The position numbers were made by a program, and so were the translations under genes. Source: an uncultured bacterium (lineage in GTDB: Bacteria; Actinomycetota; Coriobacteriia; Coriobacteriales; Coriobacteriaceae). Taken from it: 13,449 nucleotides of DNA. This document shows, piece by piece, positions 6,975 through 11,571 of the stretch. The notes beneath the pieces were generated by a model. The model did no database searches. It was given only the letters and a program-made list of their open reading frames with translations, and had not been told where the DNA came from. The stretch covers positions 1 to 13,449 of the forward strand of contig CAJMRR010000041.1 of the NCBI GenBank assembly GCA_905215835.1. Direction: 5' to 3'. The number at the start of each line of letters is the position of its first letter. Within the stretch, counting starts at the first letter, position 1.

Positions 6975-7415
6975 GTGCACGAGCTCGGGATTGTGTATCA
7001 CATCATTCGCGATGTTGAGAACGTGGCGCGCGCCAATGGCGTGCGTCACGTTTCGAGCGTGACGTTACTGCTGGGCGAGGTCTCGGGCGTCGTTCCCGAT
7101 CTACTACTCGACGCTTGGCGCTGGGCGGCAGATAAAAAGCCTATCACCGAGGGCGCGGAGCTTATCATGGAGCCAGTCAACGCCGTGACGCATTGCGAGG
7201 CGTGCGGCCACGACTATGCGACGGTCGAGCATGGTAAGACCTGTCCCCATTGCGGTAGCGGCGATACCTATCTGCTCCAGGGCCAAGAGGTCATGATCAA
7301 GCAGATCGAGACCCCCGACGAGGATCCGGCAGACGCTGCTCCTGACGACCTCTCCGACGTCCCCGATGCTGTCGACGCCGCCAACCCTCTCCACATCGCC
7401 CAGGATCCCCAATAA
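6975..7415 (+). CDS. hypA: HypA-type nickel metallochaperone for [NiFe] hydrogenase maturation (146 aa)
   Basis: The start is GTG at 6975, with AAAGGA 8 bases upstream. The product opens with MHELGI, where the N-terminal amine, His2 and Glu3 form the known nickel site of HypA/HybF. The zinc site is C74-x2-C77 and C90-x2-C93. In the family, HypA delivers nickel with HypB to the large subunit of [NiFe] hydrogenases. Residues 113-146 form an extra acidic, Asp/Ala/Pro-rich tail. Typical family members end near 113-120 residues. The gene follows the oxidoreductase after 33 bases with no terminator, so the two are probably cotranscribed. No hydrogenase subunit or other hyp gene is present in the window. 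A terminator hairpin begins right after the stop codon. Confidence 0.9.
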   Translation: MHELGIVYHIIRDVENVARANGVRHVSSVTLLLGEVSGVVPDLLLDAWRWAADKKPITEGAELIMEPVNAVTHCEACGHDYATVEHGKTCPHCGSGDTYLLQGQEVMIKQIETPDEDPADAAPDDLSDVPDAVDAANPLHIAQDPQ

Positions 7416-7486
7416 GTTGCGGTGAAATAGTTCCTAAATCCAGCCTTCTGGCTCTTAAACAAGAACTATTCCACCGCAACTTTTTT
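7416..7486 (+). terminator. terminator hairpin of the hypA unit, GTTGCGGTG repeat type
   Basis: Left arm GTTGCGGTGAAATAGTTC (7416-7433) pairs with the right arm (7463-7480) with a single A-C mismatch. Weaker pairing and a GCC/GGC closure lie inside. TTTTTT follows at 7481-7486. The hairpin starts immediately after the hypA stop. Its outer arms share GTTGCGGTG-AATAG with the hairpin at 412-476, so it is both terminator and repeat-family member. Confidence 0.85.
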
Positions 7487-7709
7487 GAGTAGTTTCGAAA
7501 TGCATAAGTCATACAAATAGTCAAGTCATGTCTGTTTAAACAAAATAGCAGCAGTACAAGCACATTCGCACTTGCTTAAAATCGTTATTAATGAACAGCC
7601 TGTTTGTATCTGTAAAGTACATGGCTTGATGGGCGACGCTTTGGCGGGTAATGAGTCGAAAAGCAGTAACGTAATCAACTTGTAACAAAAATAGACGTTT
7701 AAACAAATA

Positions 7710-7738
7710 ATGCAACCGTTTGCGAATTTAGCTATAAT
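7710..7738 (+). promoter_or_regulatory. probable sigma-70 type promoter of manXYZ-manO
   Basis: A perfect TATAAT lies at 7733-7738. The position 17 bases upstream (7710-7715, ATGCAA) is a poor -35, matching three of six consensus bases, so the promoter may depend on an activator. Transcription would start near 7745, leaving about 65 bases of leader before manX. Confidence 0.6.
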
Positions 7739-7751
7739 TCCACAAGCTAAA
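7727..7751. promoter_or_regulatory. inverted repeat around the man promoter -10 box, candidate operator
   Basis: TTTAGCT (7727-7733) and AGCTAAA (7745-7751) are perfect 7-bp inverted arms separated by 11 bases. The -10 box lies mostly between them, so a protein bound here would block or control transcription start. The regulator is not in the window. Confidence 0.45.
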
Positions 7752-7808
7752 CAGGTATACTTCCTTCATGTCGTGTAGGAAATACGTAGACAAAAAGGAG
7801 GTTATGTG

Positions 7809-8798
7809 ATGGTAAGTATTGTTCTTGCTAGCCACGGGGACTTGGCAGCTGGAATCAAGCAGACGGGCTCGATGGTCTTTGGCGATCAGCCGTCTGTTGC
7901 CGTGGTCTCGCTCGAGCCGAGCATGGGCCCCGACGACTTCCGTGCCAAGGTCGAGGAAGCAGTCGCTTCCTTCGAGGACCAGGAGCAGGTGCTCTTCCTC
8001 GTTGATCTGTGGGGCGGCACGCCGTTCAACCAGATCAGCGGGCTCATCGAGGGCCACGATTCCTGGGCTATCGTCACCGGTGTCAACCTGCCTATGCTCA
8101 TCGAGGCATATTCGCAGCGCTTTGACGCAAAGAACACTGCACATGCGATCGCAAAACATCTCGTGACTGAGGCTAAGGCTGGCGTGCGCGTCAAGCCCGA
8201 GTCTCTGGAGCCCGAGGAGAAGAAGCCGGCTGCGGCCGCCGCTGCTCCTGCAGGCGCCATCCCTCCGGGAACGGTCATCGGCGATGGGCACATCAAGATC
8301 GCCCACGTCCGTATCGACACCCGTCTGCTTCATGGTCAGGTGGCCACCACGTGGACCAAGCAGATCAACCCCAACCGCATCATCGTGGTTTCCGACGGCG
8401 TTGCTCACGACGAGCTCCGCAAGACCATGATCGAGCAGGCTGCCCCTCCGGGAGTCCATGCCAACGTCGTGCCCATCAAGAAGATGGCCGAGGTCGTCAA
8501 GGACACGCGCTTTGGTGACACCAAGGCCATGCTGCTCTTCGAGAACCCGCAGGATCTGCTCAAGGCCATCGAGGCCGGCGTCGACATCAAGGAAGTCAAC
8601 ATCGGTTCCATGGCTCACTCCAAGGGTAAGGTCGTCGTCACCAACGCCGTCGCTATGGGCGATGACGACGTCAAGACTCTCGAGGCTCTTAAGGCCAAGG
8701 GCGTCAAGTTTGAGGTCCGCAAGGTTCCTTCGGATTCCTCCGAGGATCTCGACGCCATGTTGAAGAAAGCTAAGGCCGAACTGGCCGCTCAAGCATAG
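7809..8798 (+). CDS. manX: PTS mannose/fructose/sorbose-family IIAB component (329 aa)
   Basis: ATG at 7809 is chosen because AAGGAGG ends 7 bases upstream. The in-frame GTG at 7806 is too close. The IIA(Man) domain spans about 1-125: IVLASHG carries the phosphorylated His9, and LVDLWGGTPFN (64-74) is the typical family signature. An Ala/Pro-rich linker (about 128-160, EEKKPAAAAAAPAG) joins it to the IIB domain (about 163-326). In IIB, RIDTRLLHGQVATTW (168-182) holds the phosphorylated His175. Phosphate passes from HPr to His9, then to His175 and on to the incoming sugar. It is a cytosolic protein acting at the membrane with the IIC and IID proteins. It is the first gene of the operon, with 18 bases to manY. 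The sugar (mannose, fructose, sorbose, glucosamine or similar) cannot be told from the sequence. Confidence 0.96.
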   Translation: MVSIVLASHGDLAAGIKQTGSMVFGDQPSVAVVSLEPSMGPDDFRAKVEEAVASFEDQEQVLFLVDLWGGTPFNQISGLIEGHDSWAIVTGVNLPMLIEAYSQRFDAKNTAHAIAKHLVTEAKAGVRVKPESLEPEEKKPAAAAAAPAGAIPPGTVIGDGHIKIAHVRIDTRLLHGQVATTWTKQINPNRIIVVSDGVAHDELRKTMIEQAAPPGVHANVVPIKKMAEVVKDTRFGDTKAMLLFENPQDLLKAIEAGVDIKEVNIGSMAHSKGKVVVTNAVAMGDDDVKTLEALKAKGVKFEVRKVPSDSSEDLDAMLKKAKAELAAQA

Positions 8799-8816
8799 TA
8801 AAGGAGGGTCCGATAC

Positions 8817-9635
8817 ATGTCTGCAATCACTATTCTGCTTGTTGCGATTGTCGCGTTGCTTGCCGGTATGGAAGGCATTCTGGATGAGTTCCAGTTCCAT
8901 CAGCCGCTCGTGGCATGCACGCTTATCGGTCTCGTAACCGGTCACCTTCAGGAGGGCATCCTCCTGGGCGGTTCGCTCCAGATGATGGCCCTTGGCTGGG
9001 CTAACGTCGGCGCCGCCGTCGCGCCTGACGCCGCTCTGGCCTCGGTCGCTTCTTCGATCATCATGGTGCTCGCCCTCAACGGTGGCGCCACCGACTCGGC
9101 CAAGGCCGTTACCGCCGCTATCGCCGTCGCCGTCCCGCTGTCGGTCGCTGGTCTGTTCCTGACCATGATCTGCCGTACCCTGGCCACCGCTATCGCTCAC
9201 GCCATGGACGGTTGCGCCGAGAAGGGCGACTTCTCCGGCATCGAGCGCTGGCAGTACGCTGCCATCCTCATGCAGGGCCTTCGTATCGCCATCCCGGCAG
9301 TACTTCTGTGCATCATCCCGGCCGAGGCAGTTACCAACGCGCTTAACGCTATGCCCGACTGGCTGTCCGGCGGCATGGCTGTCGGCGGCGGCATGGTCGC
9401 TTCCGTCGGTTACGCCATGGTCATCAACATGATGGCCACCAAGGAGACCTGGCCGTTCTTCATCCTCGGCTTTGTCCTTGCTGCCATCCCTCAGCTCACG
9501 CTGATCGCCCTTGGCCTCATCGGCATCTCCCTTGCCCTCATCTACCTTGGCCTTAAGGATCTGGCCAAGCAGGGTGGCGGCATGGGCGGCGGCTCCGGTG
9601 ACCCGCTCGGCGACATTCTGAACGATTACGAGTAG
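8817..9635 (+). CDS. manY: PTS mannose-family IIC membrane component (272 aa)
   Basis: AGGAGG at 8802-8807 lies 9 bases before the ATG. The protein is hydrophobic throughout, and length matches the family (about 265-270). Motifs typical of IIC(Man) are visible: AGMEGILDEFQFHQPLVACTLIGL early in the protein (about 16-39), then GHLQEGILLGGSLQMMALGWANVGAA with AVAPDAALASV (about 42-77). The remaining membrane segments follow, ending in a polar Gly-rich tail (GGGMGGGSGDPLGD). Together with IID it forms the sugar-translocating channel in the cytoplasmic membrane. It is spaced 18 bases from manX and 16 bases from manZ, so translation is likely coupled within one message. Confidence 0.96.
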   Translation: MSAITILLVAIVALLAGMEGILDEFQFHQPLVACTLIGLVTGHLQEGILLGGSLQMMALGWANVGAAVAPDAALASVASSIIMVLALNGGATDSAKAVTAAIAVAVPLSVAGLFLTMICRTLATAIAHAMDGCAEKGDFSGIERWQYAAILMQGLRIAIPAVLLCIIPAEAVTNALNAMPDWLSGGMAVGGGMVASVGYAMVINMMATKETWPFFILGFVLAAIPQLTLIALGLIGISLALIYLGLKDLAKQGGGMGGGSGDPLGDILNDYE

Positions 9636-9651
9636 GAGGGGAGTGATACAT

Positions 9652-10572
9652 ATGGCAGAGAACAAGATTCAGCTCACCAAGGCTGACCGCAAGAAGGTTT
9701 GCTTCCGTCATCAGTTCCTTCAGGGCTCGTGGAACTACGAGCGTATGCAGAACGGCGGCTGGTGCTTCGCAATGATCCCTGCGATCAAGAAGCTCTACAC
9801 CAGCAAGGATGACCAGATTGCCGCTCTTAAGCGCCACCTGGAGTTCTATAACACCCACCCCTATGTTTCCGCCCCCGTCATTGGCGTTACCCTCGCTCTC
9901 GAGGAGGAGCGCGCCAACGGTGCCCCGATTGACGACGTCGCCATTCAGGGCGTCAAGGTCGGTATGATGGGCCCGCTCGCCGGCGTCGGCGACCCCGCCT
10001 TCTGGTTCACCCTTCGCCCGATTCTGGGCGCTCTGGGCGCTTCCCTGGCCCTGTCCGGCAGCATCGCCGGTCCGTTGCTGTTCTTCTTCGCGTGGAACAT
10101 CATCCGTTACGCCTTCCTGTGGTACACGCAGGAGTTTGGCTACAAGGTCGGCTCCTCCATCGCCAAGGACCTCTCCGGCGGTCTGATGGGCAAGGTCACC
10201 GAGGGTGCTTCCATCCTGGGTATGTTCATCATCGGCGCCTTGGTCGAGCGCTGGGTGTCTATCTCCTTCACCCCGGTCGTCTCCAAGGTCACGCAGTCTG
10301 CTGGCGCCTTTATCGACTGGGCTAACCTGCCCTCCGGTTCTGAGGGTGTCAAGGAAGCACTGACGATGTATAACTCCATCGGTGCTAACGCCCTTGATCA
10401 GGTGAAGGTCACCACGCTTCAGGCCAACCTCGATCAGCTCATCCCCGGCCTTGCCGCCGTGTGCCTGACCCTGCTGGTCTGCAAGCTCCTCAAGAAGAAG
10501 GTCAGCCCGATCGTCATCATCCTGGCTCTCTTCGCCATCGGCATCATCGGTCGCGTCTGCGGCTTCATGTAA
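9652..10572 (+). CDS. manZ: PTS mannose-family IID membrane component (306 aa)
   Basis: The start is ATG at 9652 (MAENKIQLTKADRKKV), with GGAGGGGAG at 9634-9642 just upstream. The GTG at 9643 overlaps that site and is rejected. The IID(Man) family pattern is clear: FLQGSWNYERMQNGGWCFAMIPAIKKLY near the N-terminus, HLEFYNTHPYVSAPVIGVTLALEEE in the first quarter, and VKVGMMGPLAGVGDPAFWFTLRPI before the membrane part. Membrane segments lie mostly in the second half, and the protein ends in a hydrophobic helix and GFM. It completes the translocator with IIC. It is the last of the three core genes. A terminator-like hairpin separates it from manO. Confidence 0.96.
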   Translation: MAENKIQLTKADRKKVCFRHQFLQGSWNYERMQNGGWCFAMIPAIKKLYTSKDDQIAALKRHLEFYNTHPYVSAPVIGVTLALEEERANGAPIDDVAIQGVKVGMMGPLAGVGDPAFWFTLRPILGALGASLALSGSIAGPLLFFFAWNIIRYAFLWYTQEFGYKVGSSIAKDLSGGLMGKVTEGASILGMFIIGALVERWVSISFTPVVSKVTQSAGAFIDWANLPSGSEGVKEALTMYNSIGANALDQVKVTTLQANLDQLIPGLAAVCLTLLVCKLLKKKVSPIVIILALFAIGIIGRVCGFM

Positions 10573-10628
10573 GCACGCTTCGGCTTAAGACCGAGAGTTG
10601 CTAGGCAAGGGCTTTTGAGCCATTGAAA

Positions 10629-10676
10629 CGGACCGCACCCGGTGGGTACACTGGATGCGGTCCGATTGTTTTATTT
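10629..10676 (+). terminator. terminator or attenuator between manZ and manO
   Basis: CGGACCGCA (10629-10637) pairs perfectly with TGCGGTCCG (10656-10664). An internal pairing of the CCCGGT/ACTGG type may extend the structure. The tail is ATTGTTTTATTT, a broken U-tract. The manO ribosome site GGAGGG starts at 10677, directly after the tail, so partial readthrough is the likely mode of manO expression from the operon promoter. Confidence 0.75.
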
Positions 10677-10692
10677 GGAGGGCGAGGCGCGC

Positions 10693-11091
10693 ATGGCGCA
10701 ATCTCAGAACAGCACGGTCGATCTGGCAACGCCGGCAACCTGCCTGATGGGGCTTACCAGCCACGGCAACGTGATGGTGGGCAATAAGGCGTTCGAGTAT
10801 TACAACGAGCGCAATCCCGAGGATTATATTCAAATCCCGTGGGATGAGGTCGACTATATTGCCGCCGAGGTTTTACGCGGCACCAAGAAGATCACGCGTT
10901 TTGCCATCTTCACCAAGGACAACGGTCACTTTACGTTTTCGACGCGCGACGACAAAGAGACGCTTCGTGCTGTCCGCAAGTACGTCGACGAGGATAAGCT
11001 TGTGCGTTCGCCCGACTTTATCGATGTGACGGCCAAGGGCGCCAAGAGCATCCCCTCCGTTATCAAAAACCTCTTCCACAAAGGCAACTAG
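10693..11091 (+). CDS. manO: DUF956-family protein, mannose PTS-associated (ManO-type, 132 aa)
   Basis: The start is ATG at 10693, with GGAGGG (10677-10682) 10 bases upstream. An in-frame GTG at 10642 lies inside the terminator stem and is rejected. The sequence follows the DUF956 pattern closely: LMGLTSHGNVMVGNKAFEYYNERN, DYIQIPWDEVDYIAAEV, RFAIFTKDNGHFTFSTRD, then ETLRAVRKYV and VRSPDF. There are no membrane segments, so it is a cytosolic protein. Members of this family are regularly encoded at the end of mannose-type PTS operons, mainly in Firmicutes, and are thought to be regulatory or accessory. The molecular role is not settled. The gene ends 9 bases before a perfect 14-bp inverted repeat. 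Confidence 0.92.
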   Translation: MAQSQNSTVDLATPATCLMGLTSHGNVMVGNKAFEYYNERNPEDYIQIPWDEVDYIAAEVLRGTKKITRFAIFTKDNGHFTFSTRDDKETLRAVRKYVDEDKLVRSPDFIDVTAKGAKSIPSVIKNLFHKGN

Positions 11092-11100
11092 TCGTTGGGC

Positions 11101-11154
11101 AGTCGTCTGCGACGCTCTTAAACGACCAGTCATTAAAGAACGTCGCAGACGACT
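11101..11154. repeat. large inverted repeat AGTCGTCTGCGACG downstream of manO
   Basis: AGTCGTCTGCGACG (11101-11114) and CGTCGCAGACGACT (11141-11154) are perfect 14-bp inverted arms. TCTT/AAGA pairing continues inward after one mismatch, and the loop is AT-rich. There is no T-run on the plus side, so its efficiency as a terminator is doubtful. It may be an intergenic palindromic repeat or an RNA 3'-end protector. Confidence 0.7.
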
Positions 11155-11200
11155 ATCTCGAAGAGCGGCTATGCGCTGCATGGTAGTGGCGCAAATCTGC

Positions 11201-11206
11201 TACACT
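11201..11206 (+). promoter_or_regulatory. possible -10 box (TACACT) of the tRNA-Arg gene
   Basis: TACACT lies 10 bases before the tRNA 5' end and fits a -10 element. No good -35 is visible 16-18 bases upstream. Transcription would then start at or close to the mature 5' end. Confidence 0.35.
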
Positions 11207-11216
11207 AATACAACAT

Positions 11217-11292
11217 GCCTCCGTAGCTCAGGGGATAGAGCACCGCTCTCCTAAAGCGGGTGTCGACGGTTCGAATCCGCCCGGGGGCACCA
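11217..11292 (+). tRNA. tRNA-Arg (anticodon CCU), CCA encoded
   Basis: A full 76-base cloverleaf is visible. The acceptor GCCTCCG/CGGGGGC has one U-G wobble and discriminator A. The D stem is GCTC/GAGC. The anticodon stem CCGCT/AGCGG has loop CTCCTAA, giving anticodon CCT (11250-11252). The variable loop is GTGTC, and the T arm GACGG-TTCGAAT-CCGCC is followed by CCA (11290-11292). It reads the rare codon AGG. The T stem has an A-C mismatch (11266 with 11280), which is unusual. A terminator follows directly at 11303. Confidence 0.96.
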
Positions 11293-11302
11293 GAGATTTG
11301 TC

Positions 11303-11340
11303 GAGCCCGGTACCATCACGGTGCCGGGCTCTTCTGGTCT
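11303..11340 (+). terminator. terminator of tRNA-Arg (copy A)
   Basis: GAGCCCGGTACC (11303-11314) pairs with GGTGCCGGGCTC (11320-11331), 12 bp with one U-G wobble, loop ATCAC, followed by the modest U-tract TTCTGGTCT. A near-identical copy lies at 11431-11468. Confidence 0.85.
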
Positions 11341-11347
11341 AAAGGCC

Positions 11348-11370
11348 GGATTCGGACCGTCGACACCCGC
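11348..11370 (-). repeat. inverted partial copy of the tRNA-Arg T-arm region
   Basis: These 23 bases are the reverse complement of tRNA positions 11256-11278 (3' anticodon stem, variable loop and T arm) with one difference, CGGACCG in place of CGAACCG. They do not form a tRNA on their own. If transcription reads through terminator A, they could pair with the tRNA part of the same transcript. Confidence 0.8.
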
Positions 11371-11397
11371 GTCACCAATTTCCCCGCGGGGGGAGTT

Positions 11398-11420
11398 TTC
11401 GAATCCGCCCGGGGGCACCA
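11398..11420 (+). pseudogene. tRNA-Arg 3'-end remnant (T loop to CCA)
   Basis: These 23 bases are identical to the tRNA-Arg 3' end at 11270-11292, from the T loop through CCA. The identity continues for three more bases (GAG). The 5' parts of the tRNA (acceptor 5' strand, D arm, anticodon arm) are absent upstream, so this cannot be a functional tRNA. Confidence 0.85.
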
Positions 11421-11430
11421 GAGGAATATC

Positions 11431-11468
11431 GAGCCCGGTACCGCTACGGTGCCGGGTTCTTCTGGTTC
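11431..11468 (+). terminator. second copy of the tRNA-Arg terminator (copy B)
   Basis: GAGCCCGGTACC (11431-11442) pairs with GGTGCCGGGTTC (11448-11459) through Watson-Crick and U-G pairs, loop GCTAC, then a short U-rich tail TTCTGGTTC. It lies in the second repeat unit and may back up terminator A. Confidence 0.7.
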
Positions 11469-11479
11469 AATGCCATGTC

Positions 11480-11519
11480 AAAAACGAAGCGCCCGCTTGC
11501 TGGGGGAGCAAGCGGGCGC
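11480..11519 (-). terminator. Rho-independent terminator of the PASTA kinase gene
   Basis: GCGCCCGCTTGCT (11489-11501) and AGCAAGCGGGCGC (11507-11519) form a perfect 13-bp stem with a 5-base loop. On the minus strand it is followed by TTCGTTTTTG. It lies 52 bases beyond the kinase stop codon. Confidence 0.9.
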
Positions 11520-11571
11520 CTGTGAGCGAATATGTTTGCGGCGAGAGCCGTGATGAGCGGTGGGGTGGCGA

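Larger units (their letters stand above)
7487..7808 (+). promoter_or_regulatory. AT-rich gene-free control region upstream of the mannose PTS operon
   Basis: No gene is visible in this 320-base stretch, whose composition is much more AT-rich than its surroundings. It contains a consensus -10 box at 7733-7738, an inverted repeat around it, two copies of GTTTAAAC (7534-7541 and 7697-7704) and the manX ribosome site AAGGAGG (7795-7801). I found no sigma-54 type -24/-12 pair, which some mannose PTS operons of Firmicutes use. Confidence 0.6.
11270..11470. repeat. 73-bp direct repeat of tRNA 3' end plus terminator, offset 128 bp
   Basis: Unit A is 11270-11342 and unit B is 11398-11470. They align without gaps. 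The first 26 bases are identical, and the rest differs at about ten positions, mainly in the spacer after CCA, the terminator loop and the tail. The 55 bases between the units include the inverted tRNA fragment and the GC palindrome CCCCGCGGGG (11382-11391). Confidence 0.85.

Noticed and set aside
7728..9665. Long minus-strand open frame (645 codons) across the PTS genes
   Set aside because: It overlaps manX and manY, which have clear family motifs and ribosome sites. Its translation is rich in Asp/His/Gly/Val, as expected for an antisense frame of GC-rich genes.
11260..11553. Plus-strand open frame (97 codons) starting inside the tRNA
   Set aside because: It overlaps the tRNA, both terminators and the repeat units. 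This is a typical false ORF made from tRNA sequence.
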